From the NCBI GenBank assembly GCA_963923035.1, contig CAWUKT010000053.1, positions 1-49,421 of the forward strand: a stretch of DNA of 49,421 nucleotides. The letters run 5' to 3'. Positions 38,153-47,683 of the stretch are shown here, piece after piece (position 1 is the stretch's first letter; every line of letters starts with the position of its first letter). The position numbers and the translations under genes were made by a program. Under the pieces are notes generated by a model. It did no database searches, was not told the origin of the DNA, and saw nothing but the letters and a program-made list of their open reading frames with translations. This DNA is from CAWUKT01 sp963923035 (GTDB lineage Bacteria > Bacteroidota > Bacteroidia > J057 > JADKCL01).

Positions 38153-41100
38153 ATGTTACGAATCACCTCTAAAAGCTCTCTGATGGAGGGCTACCGCACG
38201 GCTGTACCCGTCGTCGCCGGAAGTCAATTGGCCGTCATGCTGGATGATCAGGGCCGGCCCGAACTCTATTCCCTTAACTCCAATGGAGACATTGTCTTGA
38301 TCAGTCAGCAGTCATCTTCGGAGGTGGGTTGGCAAACGAAAACCATCATGACCGGCAAGAAGGCCTTTCGAGTCGCGCAACTGCAAGACGGAACCCCCGT
38401 CATTTATGCTTCGGAAAACCCCTTCAGCGGCGAAGGGGAACAGGTAGGGGCCGTATACGCCCGACAATCGGATGGAAGTTTCCAAAATGTCTACCCTTGG
38501 GTCCCGGGGCTGGGGCGCCTCCACGGGATGGACCTTGGCCTGGGCAGTTCCGGCAAGCTCAACTTGCTGGGCCTGGTGACCCTGCCCGATTCCGAGAACG
38601 GATTGGGGCTCTTCCAATACAATGAGACAGCGCCGAATTCCCACGATTTTAAATCGTATTTCTATCAGGCCCTATCTGGCTGGTCCGATGCGTCCTGCCA
38701 TATCCTGCCTGCGGACGGCCACAACATGGTCCGGACCGTGCTGCTTCACCGCATCGACAACAATCCCGCTGTCCTGTGGGCGTCCAACCAATCCTCCGGC
38801 GACATCATTTCCATGGCTGGCCCCAACAATACCCCCAATGCCCTGCGGGCGTTTACCCAGACTTCGGACGGGCAGGGCGGTGCCGTCATCGCGGCCTTGG
38901 GATTGCAGGCTGGAAAGACGGAAGCTGATGGGATGGACCTGTACGGCATTCGCTTTTCCGACGGCAAATGGCAGACCTGGCAGAAGCCACCCCTGCAAAA
39001 GTTTAAGCCCTTGCGCCACATCGTAAGTGCTGGGGCCATTGGCGAGGCAGCCCAATTGATCGGGGTTTCCACCGATGGTCGTTTGCACCACATCGAGCAA
39101 GACCTCAGCTCGGGGGCGATACTCCATACCCATGACCTGGGCGGCAACTTTAGCCACGCTTCGGCGACGGTGGATTCCAATGGAGCCATTCACCTGTTTG
39201 CCATTTCCCAGGATTCGGAGCTTTCCTATTTTCTCCGCAATCCCAACGATACGGATTGGAATGAAGTCCCGGTGAAGGTGGAGGCGGAGGACAATTTGCA
39301 GATGACGAAGGGCTATACCACGGTGCTTCAGCTCACCGACGCGGACGGCAATCCTCAGTTGGGGGGCGAGATTCAGGTATCGGTTCCCGGCGAAGCGGTG
39401 CTGGACATCAATGGGAAATATGTGTTGGTGGGGCCCTTGCAGACCTATACGGCCGAGGCCAATTTCCAAGGTCAGGTGATCATCCGCGAAGAGGTGGATT
39501 CGTTGGCGGCGTCGACCTTGCAGGTCTCGGCGGGGACGGGTGCGGACCTTGTTAGCCTGAGATTGGAGCCCAACCAAAATTTGCAGGACCGATTCCATTC
39601 GGTGACGGCAGAGGACGTAGAAAATGGACTTCAATTGCCTGCTCAGCAGGCCGAGGCCCTGGCGCCGGCCTTGCAAAAGGCGGCGTCGTTGCTCAAAAAG
39701 AAGGCCGCTGATACCGCCCAAATTGATATGGCGCAGGTCCAGCCCCAACGCTGGCACCTTTCCCGGGACCCGCATGGGAACTTGGCGTTCCGCGAGTTGT
39801 CGGCGGATGAATTGGACCAGGTTCGGGCGACCGCAATGGACCTCCCCCGTCTGAGCAGCAATTCCATTTTGCCCGATTGGGGCGATTTGTGGGAAGCGGT
39901 CCGCAAAGGCGTGGCCCAGGTCAGCGATTTTGTCGTGCACACGGTCGGCGACCAGGTGGTGTCGGCAATCAACGCGACCTTCACCGTCGTGATCGATGGC
40001 ATTTCCCACCTCATGGAAAGCAGCATCACCATTTTCCAACAGGCCATGGACCTGATTGCGGGGTTGCTGGAGGCTGCGGGGAAGTTTTTCATTGACCTCT
40101 TCAAATGGCTGGGCATCCTGTTCGATTGGGACGGCATTCAGCGGGCCCAGGCGGTGATCAAGCATTTCATTTCGGAAGGCCTGGACTACATGATCGAAGG
40201 GGCCACGAATTTGAAGACCACGACCCTTGCTTTGCTTTCCACTATCCAACAAAACTATTCCCAGGACTTCTCCCAACGCGTGGGTTCGGACGGCAACCAA
40301 GGCATCCGCAATTATGCCCGCAAGGACCAATCCGAGTTTCCCAAAGTGCCCGAAGATCCTGCCAGCAATTTCCTCAACTCCATCTTGGGGCAGGACATCA
40401 ACGATAAATTCGCTCATTTTGGATTTGACCAGGGGCTTTTCAGTTCCTCGTTTGTGACGGCGGTGGGGAATCTGGTTAAAAATGCGGCAGCGAAAGAGAT
40501 CAAAGGTCTGGGAAATAAAATCGAGGCCTTGTTTTCATTTGTCGTGCAACAAATTGATTCCCTGACGCCGGATCAACTGTTGACCAAAATCCAGTCCTTG
40601 TTGCTCGCGGAGGCCTTTGATACGGTGAAAACGGTGGTAGGGCTCGTCTTTGATTTGTTGGAATTGCTGGGAAAAGAATTGAAGCGGCTGGCCAATACCG
40701 AGTGGAAATTGCCGGTGGTGGACGAGCTGATTTCGACTTATATCGTCAAAAGACCCTTGCCCGGAGTCACGCCGCTGGACGTGGTTTCCTTTTCGTTGGC
40801 CGTCGCGGCGAATTCCAATTCCCGCGCCGAACGGAATAACGCCTCGCTTTTTTCCGAAGCCGATGCCCAAACCCTGCAAGGCCTGAGCTACCAACAGATT
40901 TTTGGGCTAGAATCCACCACCCTGACCACCGAGGTGGAGACCTCTTTTCCTCCCGAAAACCCCAAATCCGAGGTTCCCAAGGGCTGCCTAACCTTTTTCC
41001 TCAATTGGTTTGGCCGTCCCCGGCCCCCTAAGACGACTCCGCCGGTTTCCTTTGTCGCCACCAACTCCAATGACGTGGACCATGTCGCCCTGTTTGCCGG

Positions 41101-41695
41101 GCTGAGCTATGCCTTTTCCGCCTCTGTCGCGGCGGGTGCGGGCATCGGAGCGGGCCTCAAATTCACCAAGGCCAAGGGCAATCCGGCGAGCAAAGGCTTG
41201 GCGGTCATCAAAATCCTGAGCGATTTCTCCGCCTGGTACCTGAGCGCGCCCTTCGTATTCAGCCGTTCCATCCCCTCCGAGGTAATCCAGGCCCGGTCCG
41301 GCGTTTGGAGCATGCGCTTCATCTATACCAGTTTTTTCTGTGTCAGCCAGGTCTTCGAAGATCCGGCTTCCGGCTTGACCTTCGCGGCCCTGAATTCGAT
41401 CACCGGGACGGTCCACGCGCTGTTGGCGGGGTGGCTGATCGGGATCGAGCAGAATGCGATCAGCAAGAAGACCTTGCAAATGGATGCCGGGGACTCGGTG
41501 GCCAAACTCTTCCAAAACCTGACCGGGGCGACCGTGAAGATGTCCTCCCTACCGGTTCAGGCGGCCCAGGGCTTGGCCAAGTTGACCCTCATTGCGGGAT
41601 TTGATGGGTTCCTCGGGACCGTCGCCGTCCCCTCGATCAATTATGTGCGGACGACTCTGAACCTGCAAAAGAACCTCGACCAGCGAATGGAATAA
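38153..41695 (+). CDS. Large multidomain protein: propeller, helical core, hydrophobic C-terminus; unknown
   Basis: A 1180-residue protein that I cannot assign to a named family. Residues ~15-380 are beta-strand-rich with repeated blade-like phrases (GRPELYSLNSNGDIVLI, GRLHHIEQDLSSGAI, GAIHLFAISQDSELSYFL), as in a lectin- or tectonin-type propeller. Residues ~385-480 look like an Ig-like domain. Residues ~575-900 are mostly amphipathic helices, starting WGDLWEAVRKGVAQVSDFVV and including FFIDLFKWLGILFDWDGIQ. Residues ~977-1150 hold several hydrophobic stretches, among them a glycine/alanine-rich one (ASVAAGAGIGAG). No signal peptide and no T9SS tail. One reading is a toxin-like or membrane-inserting protein with a binding head; this is inference. 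It is a single-gene transcription unit between two terminators. Confidence 0.85.
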   Translation: MLRITSKSSLMEGYRTAVPVVAGSQLAVMLDDQGRPELYSLNSNGDIVLISQQSSSEVGWQTKTIMTGKKAFRVAQLQDGTPVIYASENPFSGEGEQVGAVYARQSDGSFQNVYPWVPGLGRLHGMDLGLGSSGKLNLLGLVTLPDSENGLGLFQYNETAPNSHDFKSYFYQALSGWSDASCHILPADGHNMVRTVLLHRIDNNPAVLWASNQSSGDIISMAGPNNTPNALRAFTQTSDGQGGAVIAALGLQAGKTEADGMDLYGIRFSDGKWQTWQKPPLQKFKPLRHIVSAGAIGEAAQLIGVSTDGRLHHIEQDLSSGAILHTHDLGGNFSHASATVDSNGAIHLFAISQDSELSYFLRNPNDTDWNEVPVKVEAEDNLQMTKGYTTVLQLTDADGNPQLGGEIQVSVPGEAVLDINGKYVLVGPLQTYTAEANFQGQVIIREEVDSLAASTLQVSAGTGADLVSLRLEPNQNLQDRFHSVTAEDVENGLQLPAQQAEALAPALQKAASLLKKKAADTAQIDMAQVQPQRWHLSRDPHGNLAFRELSADELDQVRATAMDLPRLSSNSILPDWGDLWEAVRKGVAQVSDFVVHTVGDQVVSAINATFTVVIDGISHLMESSITIFQQAMDLIAGLLEAAGKFFIDLFKWLGILFDWDGIQRAQAVIKHFISEGLDYMIEGATNLKTTTLALLSTIQQNYSQDFSQRVGSDGNQGIRNYARKDQSEFPKVPEDPASNFLNSILGQDINDKFAHFGFDQGLFSSSFVTAVGNLVKNAAAKEIKGLGNKIEALFSFVVQQIDSLTPDQLLTKIQSLLLAEAFDTVKTVVGLVFDLLELLGKELKRLANTEWKLPVVDELISTYIVKRPLPGVTPLDVVSFSLAVAANSNSRAERNNASLFSEADAQTLQGLSYQQIFGLESTTLTTEVETSFPPENPKSEVPKGCLTFFLNWFGRPRPPKTTPPVSFVATNSNDVDHVALFAGLSYAFSASVAAGAGIGAGLKFTKAKGNPASKGLAVIKILSDFSAWYLSAPFVFSRSIPSEVIQARSGVWSMRFIYTSFFCVSQVFEDPASGLTFAALNSITGTVHALLAGWLIGIEQNAISKKTLQMDAGDSVAKLFQNLTGATVKMSSLPVQAAQGLAKLTLIAGFDGFLGTVAVPSINYVRTTLNLQKNLDQRME

Positions 41696-41703
41696 AATTG
41701 AGC

Positions 41704-41740
41704 GCCCTGTTTTCCCTTGGGAAGACAGGGCAAAATTTTT
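41704..41740 (+). terminator. Rho-independent terminator of the 1180-residue protein gene
   Basis: gccctgttttccc (41704-41716) pairs with gggaagacagggc (41719-41731) with one G-T pair; because the arms are almost contiguous the real loop is cttg. It is followed by aaaattttt. It begins 8 bp after the stop codon. Confidence 0.88.
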
Positions 41741-41933
41741 GGCCGTTCTTTTTTGGCGGGGATCGGTTAATCTTGGGATTCCCTGGGAAGAAGGCCCGGT
41801 TTTCGAAGATTCAACCGGAAAGTCAGAAAATATTCAATTCGGCTGCCAACCTTTTCCCAAAGGGGTGCATCTTTGAAGGTAGGGGAGTGGTCTCCCGCGC
41901 CATGGAAAACCTATTAATGAGTTATCTTTAACT

Positions 41934-43124
41934 ATGATCCCGAAGCACACAATCCTTTGGCTGGTCGCCCTGCTTGCAATTTTTGGTTGCGGAAAAATCG
42001 ATCCCAAACCGGCCCCTCCGGCGGGTGAATTCGTCATTGGGGGCGAGGAAGGCGATGTGGCATTGGATGCGGTTCAAATGGCGGATGGGAGCTGGTTGAT
42101 GGTGGGGGGATTGACGGAGAATGGAAATGGCTATACGCCCGCCCTGGTCAAATTGGATGCGGAGGGCAATGAATTGTGGCAGCGGACCTATCCCGAAGCC
42201 GGCAACGATGCCCTGGCCCGGTTCATCCTGGAAGACCCCAATGGAGGCTACGATCTGGTGATTTGTGACTTCAATGGCCAGAGTTTCTACGGATATGAGT
42301 TCAGAATCATGAGCTTAGATGCCGATTTTAACATGACTGATGGGGGGCGAATTCCGGAATCCTTTGCCCAGCCTGCGGCGAGTTGGCCGGGAAACAACGC
42401 GATCAAATTTGGTTTCGATCAATACATCATTTCCACCCACAACCAAGGCACGCATACGGTGATATTGGGCACTCCTGATTTTCCGCCCCAATACCTTGTC
42501 ACCCAGAGCTACACCTCCAGCTATCTCATTTTCAAAACCCTATTTGAAAAGCGGCCCGGGGGTTATCTATTTGTACGGGATGGAACGGAATTCAACTCCA
42601 ATGGCATCTATGTGGAGTATTTCCAGGAAAATTTGATCAAAGACACCCACTATTCCCTCTTCTCCCGCGACTTTTTCGGCGATGATTCCGATCAGATCCA
42701 TCCGACAGCCATCTGCCCCCTCGACAGCCATTCCTTCATGATGGCCTTCAATATCCGGTCCCAGGACTTTGGATTGGCCCGGGTCAATCCGGTGCTCAAC
42801 CAAGTGGATATGATCGAATTTGGGCAAAATCCGGTGACCGAAATCGTGATGCTGCCCGACAGCTCATGGTTGGCCGTCGGAGATGATTTTCACCTCGAAC
42901 GCCTCGGTGTGCGGGGCCCCGATGGGGAAGGCGCCCAGATTTACATCACCCGGGTCGACAAGGACCTGAACGAAGTCATCAGCCAATCGACGCTGGGCGG
43001 CGAAGACAGCGACCGGGTCAACCGACTGGTCATGGGCGACGATGGCAGGGTCCTCATCGTGGGGCAGACCCAGAGCTACGGCGAAGGCGGTCTGGACATG
43101 TACTATACTTTTTACCAAAATTGA
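41934..43124 (+). CDS. Lipoprotein with beta-propeller-like repeats
   Basis: A 396-residue protein with a lipoprotein signal: hydrophobic TILWLVALLAIF then GCGK, lipidated cysteine at about residue 19. The mature protein has recurring stretches such as MADGSWLMVGGLTENGNG and MGDDGRVLIVGQTQSYGEGG with GEEGDVALDAVQ near the start and GGEDSDRVNRLV near the end. This pattern of secreted Bacteroidota propeller proteins implies a closed ring. It should be membrane-anchored in the envelope. It starts a probable two-gene unit with the beta-barrel gene 21 bp downstream. Ligand unknown. Confidence 0.8.
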   Translation: MIPKHTILWLVALLAIFGCGKIDPKPAPPAGEFVIGGEEGDVALDAVQMADGSWLMVGGLTENGNGYTPALVKLDAEGNELWQRTYPEAGNDALARFILEDPNGGYDLVICDFNGQSFYGYEFRIMSLDADFNMTDGGRIPESFAQPAASWPGNNAIKFGFDQYIISTHNQGTHTVILGTPDFPPQYLVTQSYTSSYLIFKTLFEKRPGGYLFVRDGTEFNSNGIYVEYFQENLIKDTHYSLFSRDFFGDDSDQIHPTAICPLDSHSFMMAFNIRSQDFGLARVNPVLNQVDMIEFGQNPVTEIVMLPDSSWLAVGDDFHLERLGVRGPDGEGAQIYITRVDKDLNEVISQSTLGGEDSDRVNRLVMGDDGRVLIVGQTQSYGEGGLDMYYTFYQN

Positions 43125-43145
43125 ACCCGATTTACTGCACCAATA

Positions 43146-43790
43146 ATGAAAAAACTGAGTTCACTTTTCGCGCTTTTGCTCTTTCCCCTGGCCTCCTTGA
43201 TGGGACAGCAGACCGTCCAGATGGATACCATTGTGGTATATGAGTACCCACCGGTCAACAATATCCTCAAGCTGAGCCCCTTCCACTTCGCGGAAGGAAC
43301 CTTCATGCTGGCCTACGAGCGATTCCTGGGCGAGCGGTCCAGCATCCAGCTCGGCGCAGGAGTCCATTCCCGGGAGCAATGGTTCTCGAATACGCCTTCC
43401 TTCGGCACCCAGGGAGAACTTCAGTTCCGCTACTATGCGATTCCGCCCCGTAACGTGGCGGAAGGTCGCCGGCCATTTTTCTTCTTTAAAGGAATGTTTG
43501 CCGGGCCATTTGTCAGCCACCGATGGCGGCAGCAGCAAATCCAGACCTGGGATTGGATCGCGCAGGAGAATGTCCTCGTTGATGAGAACATCCACGAATA
43601 CGGCGGTGGGGTCCTCATCGGGGCCCAGATTTCATTCGGGAATGTGGTCTTTATCGACGGTTATTTTGGCGGCGGCCTCAAGCGCGCCTTCGGCCGGAAT
43701 TCCAGCAACCAATTCTTTTCGGGAGCGACCGGCGTCGGCTATTCGGGCGTGTTCCCGAAGGCAGGCCTGAACATCGGCATCGGCTTCTAA
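43146..43790 (+). CDS. Outer-membrane beta-barrel-like protein
   Basis: A 214-residue protein with a signal peptide (LFALLLFPLASLMGQ). Mature sequence alternates hydrophobic and polar residues with many aromatics and glycines (FMLAYERFLGERSSIQLGAG, GELQFRYYAI, GGGVLIGAQISFG) and ends with GLNIGIGF, a C-terminal aromatic typical of outer-membrane barrels. It resembles the DUF3575-like group of Bacteroidota small barrels, and I claim no more than that. Probably co-transcribed with the lipoprotein upstream (21-bp gap). Its stop is 1 bp from the convergent GroES-like gene. Confidence 0.8.
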   Translation: MKKLSSLFALLLFPLASLMGQQTVQMDTIVVYEYPPVNNILKLSPFHFAEGTFMLAYERFLGERSSIQLGAGVHSREQWFSNTPSFGTQGELQFRYYAIPPRNVAEGRRPFFFFKGMFAGPFVSHRWRQQQIQTWDWIAQENVLVDENIHEYGGGVLIGAQISFGNVVFIDGYFGGGLKRAFGRNSSNQFFSGATGVGYSGVFPKAGLNIGIGF

Positions 43791-43791
43791 A

Positions 43792-44166
43792 TCACCAATC
43801 CGTCCGCTCGAGCATCAGGATCGAGGCCTGCGGAACGATCATGTACTTCTCTTCCTGGTACATCACCTCGAAGGCCCCCTTCTGGAGAAAAATCGCCAAA
43901 TCTCCCTCGCGGGCCTGCAAGGGGACATACTTCACCTTTTCTTCCGGCGTTTTCCACGGCTCCAGCGCATCGTCCGTGGGAATGGGAATCGGGTAGCCCG
44001 GCCCCACCTTCATCACGTATCCTTCCCGGATATCCTCTTTTTCCTGCACCCCCGGCGGCAAGTACAGCCCCGAAGCCGTGCGGTCCTCGGCATCCTTCAA
44101 TTTGATCAGGACCCGATCCCCAACGACGATCAGGTGGGAGAGCTTGTTTTCAACCGTTTTTTCCAT
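43792..44166 (-). CDS. GroES-family protein
   Basis: A 124-residue protein with GroES features: the beginning of the fold at LIVVGDRVLIKLKD, a mobile-loop-like DRTASGLYLPPGVQEKEDI, EGYVMKVGPG and YMIVPQASILMLE at the end. It is longer than canonical GroES (~97) because of an insert of about 25 residues around PIPTDDALEPWKTPEEK. No groEL is next to it. It is therefore likely a second, specialised GroES-like co-chaperone rather than the main one. ATG 44166 is used; the open frame further upstream (to 44307) overlaps the divergent gene and is not needed. Confidence 0.85.
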   Translation of the reverse strand: MEKTVENKLSHLIVVGDRVLIKLKDAEDRTASGLYLPPGVQEKEDIREGYVMKVGPGYPIPIPTDDALEPWKTPEEKVKYVPLQAREGDLAIFLQKGAFEVMYQEEKYMIVPQASILMLERTDW

Positions 44167-44288
44167 TGCTGCGAAAATAACATCGAATCTGTGCCCTAAA
44201 AAACGGTTTCTACCGGGAAAAGTTTCCCCCAATTCGCACCGGAACCTTTTGGCCCCATTTACGTTTTCCCTAGAAAGATTGATCCCCC

Positions 44289-44663
44289 ATGGAATCCACC
44301 AAAACAACCCTCGTTCTGGGCGCCTCTCTGAAACCTGAGCGCCACTCCAACATGGCCGTTCAGCGTTTGCGCGATGCGGGTCACCCGGTCCTCGCCATCG
44401 GCGGGCGGGAAGGAACCGTCGGCGACGTTGAGATCACCCGGAACCCCGAGGACGTGGCCGGCGAATCGGTCCACACCGTGACCCTGTACATGAACGCCCA
44501 GCGCCAGGCCCCCTACTACGATTTCATCTTTGACCTCCAACCCGAGCGCATCATTTTCAACCCCGGCGCCGAAAACCGCGAACTCCTCCGCCTGGCCCGC
44601 GAACGTGGTATCGAGGCCGAAGAAGCCTGTACCCTCGTCAAGCTCACCTTCCGAAATTATTGA
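44289..44663 (+). CDS. CoA-binding domain protein (YccU family)
   Basis: A 124-residue single-domain Rossmann-like protein. It opens with TTLVLGASLKPERHSNMA, the CoA-binding loop, and has HPVLAIGGREGTVG and IIFNPGAENREL in the expected order. YccU-type proteins bind CoA but no reaction is known. It lies 51 bp upstream of murI on the same strand and is divergent from the GroES-like gene. Confidence 0.88.
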   Translation: MESTKTTLVLGASLKPERHSNMAVQRLRDAGHPVLAIGGREGTVGDVEITRNPEDVAGESVHTVTLYMNAQRQAPYYDFIFDLQPERIIFNPGAENRELLRLARERGIEAEEACTLVKLTFRNY

Positions 44664-44714
44664 TCCGACCTTACGGACCGTTGGAAATAATGAGCCCGCC
44701 CCCTACCTTTCGGT

Positions 44715-45533
44715 ATGAACCCGAATGCTCCCATTGGCGTATTTGACTCCGGACTCGGCGGCCTGACCGTCGTCAAGGCCCTGTTTGAGCGGCTTCCCCA
44801 CGAATCCCTGATCTACTTCGGGGACACCGCGCACCTGCCCTACGGCGACAAATCTCCCGAGCTCATCCGGGCCTATTCTCGTCAAATCACCCAATTTCTC
44901 CTCGATTCGGGCGCCAAGGCCATCGTCATCGCCTGCAATACCGCCTCGGCCGTCGCCAAAGAAGCCGTATTGGAGCTCACCGGTCGCATTCCGGTCATTG
45001 ATGTGATCATCCCCGCCACCCAATTGGCGTTGGACGTAGGCTTTACCGATAGCATCGGCGTGATCGGGACCAAAGCGACCATCCGTTCCCAGATTTATAC
45101 CCGCACGATCCGCGAAAATGCGCCTTCCTGCCGGGTCGTGGAGAAGGCGACACCGCTTCTGGTGCCCCTGATCGAAGAAGGCTGGCACAACAACAGCTTC
45201 AGCCGCGAGGTCATCGAAGCCTACATGAGCGATACGGGATTTGCCGACATCCAGGCGCTGATTTTGGGCTGTACGCATTATCCGCTCATCCGCCCCCAGA
45301 TCGAGGCCTATTTTTCCCTCAACCAACAGTCCATTCAGGTCATCGATCCCAGTGAAGCCGTGGCCGAGACCGTTTTCAAGCGCCTCCACCACCAAAATGC
45401 CCTCCATCTGGAAGGCGATGCACTCGAACACAAGTTCTTCGTATCGGACTTTTCCCAATCCTTTGCTTCCGCCGCCGACATGTTCCTGGACCGGACCATT
45501 ACCTTCCAAAAATTGGCCTTGAAGCGGTCGTAA
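44715..45533 (+). CDS. murI: Glutamate racemase
   Basis: A 272-residue cytoplasmic enzyme that makes D-glutamate for peptidoglycan. Signature elements: GVFDSGLGGLTV (Asp11), FGDTAHLPYG, catalytic Cys74 in IACNTAS and Cys186 in LGCTHYPLI. Length and start (ATG 44715) match the family. It follows a CoA-binding protein gene and is convergent with dusB. No clear terminator is seen in the 128 bp between them. Confidence 0.96.
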   Translation: MNPNAPIGVFDSGLGGLTVVKALFERLPHESLIYFGDTAHLPYGDKSPELIRAYSRQITQFLLDSGAKAIVIACNTASAVAKEAVLELTGRIPVIDVIIPATQLALDVGFTDSIGVIGTKATIRSQIYTRTIRENAPSCRVVEKATPLLVPLIEEGWHNNSFSREVIEAYMSDTGFADIQALILGCTHYPLIRPQIEAYFSLNQQSIQVIDPSEAVAETVFKRLHHQNALHLEGDALEHKFFVSDFSQSFASAADMFLDRTITFQKLALKRS

Positions 45534-45661
45534 GTAGAGGGCGATCCGACGGCTTCGCGCGGCCGGGCCATCCAGAGTCGTCTCCCTCGCGGGCGGACTC
45601 CAACAATTCTTCCTGTCCCTATCGCAAAGGGAGTTCCCGGAACCAATATGTGAATTGAATT

Positions 45662-46654
45662 TTAAGCCGTGGCGGGGGCCAGGGCCATCTCTTCGATTTC
45701 GGACAGCGTGTCCATGATCTCGTTCAGGTCGTCGGACGTGACGAGCTTCAGGCGCAGCGGCTTGAAATTTGGGATGGCGCGGAAATAGGCGCTGTAATGG
45801 CGGCGCATCTCCACGATGCCGTCGCGCATGCCTTTCCACTCCACGCCCGTGGTGAGGTGGCGGCGGCAGACGTCGACGCGCTCCTTCAGGCTGGGCCGGG
45901 GCAAGATTTCGCCCGTCGCAAAGTAGTGCTTGATGTCGCGGAATATCCAGGGATTGCCGATCGATCCGCGCCCGATCATGATGCCGTCCACGCCGTATTT
46001 GTGGCGGTATTCCTCGGCTTTCACCGGTCCATCCACATCGCCATTCCCAAAAATCGGAATCTCGATGTCCGGGTGGTCCTTCACCGTCTTGATCGGATCC
46101 CAATCGGCGACGCCCTTGTACATCTGCTTGCGCGTACGGCCGTGGATGCTGAGCGCCTTGATGCCCGCGTCCTGCAAGCGCAGGGCCACTTCCACGATGC
46201 GGATCGTCGAGCTGTCCCAACCCAGTCGGGTCTTGACGGTGACGGGCAGGTGCGTCGCCTCCACAATTTCGCGCGTCATGCGCTCCATTTTCGGGATGTC
46301 CTGGAGGATGCCCGCGCCGGCTCCTTTGCAGGCCACTTTCTTGACCGGACAACCGTAGTTGATGTCCAGGAATTCGGGATTGGCGCGCTCGACCCACTTG
46401 GTCGCCGCCCGCATCGATTCGATTTCCGCCCCGAAAATCTGGATGCCTACCGGTCGCTCTTCGTCGTAGATGTCCAGTTTCATGACGCTTTTCTCCGCGT
46501 CCCGGATCAGGCCTTCCACCGAAATGAATTCCGTATAGACCACATCCGCGCCGAGTTCCTTGCAAATCGCGCGGAACGGCGGGTCACTCACGTCCTCCAT
46601 CGGAGCGAGCAAGAGGGGAAATTCTCCCACATCGATGCCAGCGATTTGTACCAT
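45662..46654 (-). CDS. dusB: tRNA-dihydrouridine synthase (DusB type)
   Basis: A 330-residue FMN-dependent enzyme that reduces uridines in tRNA. Family marks: LLLAPMEDVSDPPFR at the start, DINYGCPVKKV with catalytic Cys102, GAGAGILQD, VTVKTRLGWD, SIHGRTRKQMYKG, PIFGNGDV and MIGRGSIGNPW. I chose ATG 46654 (MVQIAGIDVG), the usual family start. The open frame runs upstream to 46936 but overlaps the divergent CPBP gene and encodes nothing conserved. Confidence 0.95.
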   Translation of the reverse strand: MVQIAGIDVGEFPLLLAPMEDVSDPPFRAICKELGADVVYTEFISVEGLIRDAEKSVMKLDIYDEERPVGIQIFGAEIESMRAATKWVERANPEFLDINYGCPVKKVACKGAGAGILQDIPKMERMTREIVEATHLPVTVKTRLGWDSSTIRIVEVALRLQDAGIKALSIHGRTRKQMYKGVADWDPIKTVKDHPDIEIPIFGNGDVDGPVKAEEYRHKYGVDGIMIGRGSIGNPWIFRDIKHYFATGEILPRPSLKERVDVCRRHLTTGVEWKGMRDGIVEMRRHYSAYFRAIPNFKPLRLKLVTSDDLNEIMDTLSEIEEMALAPATA

Positions 46655-46753
46655 GCCAGTAGATTTTCGGGAATGCAGCCCCCTGAACCTGGACCCAGGA
46701 AGGGGTGACCGCAAAATTTTGCGTAAATTTAATGAATATTCTGCTTTTACATT

Positions 46754-47683
46754 TTGCACAGCTCCCCAAATAGCCTTGTCGAACGATTTTCCACGCCCCG
46801 GATGGCCCTGGCGCTGGGATTCTTTTTCCTGTTCGTCTGCTATACCTTCGCCGGAATCGCCGTGCCGACGATCATAGGCGCCCTGTACGACGGCAGCATG
46901 GAGCCCACCGAAATGCTGACGACCCCGACCGGCCAAAATGTATTTCGGATCAAACAGATCGTTTCGGCAATCTTCATTTGGGGGCTTTCAGCTACCTTTT
47001 GGGGCGTGTACACCGGCGGCTTTGGGCGGCGGCTGGGACTGAACCGCCGGACCTGGTGGGGCTTTTTTCCCTTGTCGGCCCTGATTGTCCTGATTGCATT
47101 TCCCTTCGTCCAACAATTGATCATCCCCGCGGGCAGCTTCAACTTGCCGGAATCCATGCAGGGATTCGAAGAATGGGCCCGGGAAACTGAAAAATCCACC
47201 AAGGAAATTTATACCCTTCTCCTCGGCAACTTCTCCAATGGCGCGATCCTGGGGAATTTTTTGGCCGTTGCGGTCGTCCCAGCCATTGTAGAAGAGTTGT
47301 TTTTCCGGGGCTTTCTGGTCGGCGCCATTCGGCGGGTGGCCAATCCCCACGTGGCGGTTTGGGTAGGGGCCTTGGTCTTTTCCCTCTTCCATTTCCAGTT
47401 CTACGGCTTCTTCTCCCGTCTTTTCCTCGGTGCCTTTCTCGGCTATCTGTTTCTTTACGCAGGCAATTTGTGGCCGTCCATTCTGGCCCATTTCCTCCAC
47501 AATGCCATTACCCTGACGATTTACCTCCTGGCCCTGCGCGGCACCTTGGACGCGGGTATTTTAGAGGACGATTTCGCCTTTGGTTGGGCTGTGAGCCTCT
47601 GTTCGGCGTGCATTACTTTCCTCCTTTTATACTTATATTCCCGCCATTCCAAAAATCGAAACACGAGGTTGAGTTATGAGTGA
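46754..47683 (+). CDS. CPBP-family intramembrane metalloprotease
   Basis: A 309-residue protein with about seven membrane segments. It carries the CPBP (Rce1/Abi) motifs VEELFFRGFLVGAI, FSLFHFQF and LAHFLHNAI, giving the Glu-Glu-x3-Arg and two histidine sites. Bacterial members cleave membrane proteins or peptides; some confer bacteriocin immunity. The first codon is TTG 46754; an ATG at 46802 (MALALGFFF) would remove 16 residues, and I cannot decide. The last 8 bp overlap the start of cdsA. Confidence 0.87.
   Translation: MHSSPNSLVERFSTPRMALALGFFFLFVCYTFAGIAVPTIIGALYDGSMEPTEMLTTPTGQNVFRIKQIVSAIFIWGLSATFWGVYTGGFGRRLGLNRRTWWGFFPLSALIVLIAFPFVQQLIIPAGSFNLPESMQGFEEWARETEKSTKEIYTLLLGNFSNGAILGNFLAVAVVPAIVEELFFRGFLVGAIRRVANPHVAVWVGALVFSLFHFQFYGFFSRLFLGAFLGYLFLYAGNLWPSILAHFLHNAITLTIYLLALRGTLDAGILEDDFAFGWAVSLCSACITFLLLYLYSRHSKNRNTRLSYE

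Noticed and set aside
38672..40417. 581-codon minus-strand open frame opposite the 1180-residue protein
   Set aside because: His/Arg/Gly-rich product without domains; the terminator after 41695 serves the plus-strand gene.
45534..45661. Possible RNA gene or terminator between murI and dusB
   Set aside because: G+C-rich with short imperfect stems, but no tRNA T-arm sequence and no T run after a hairpin.
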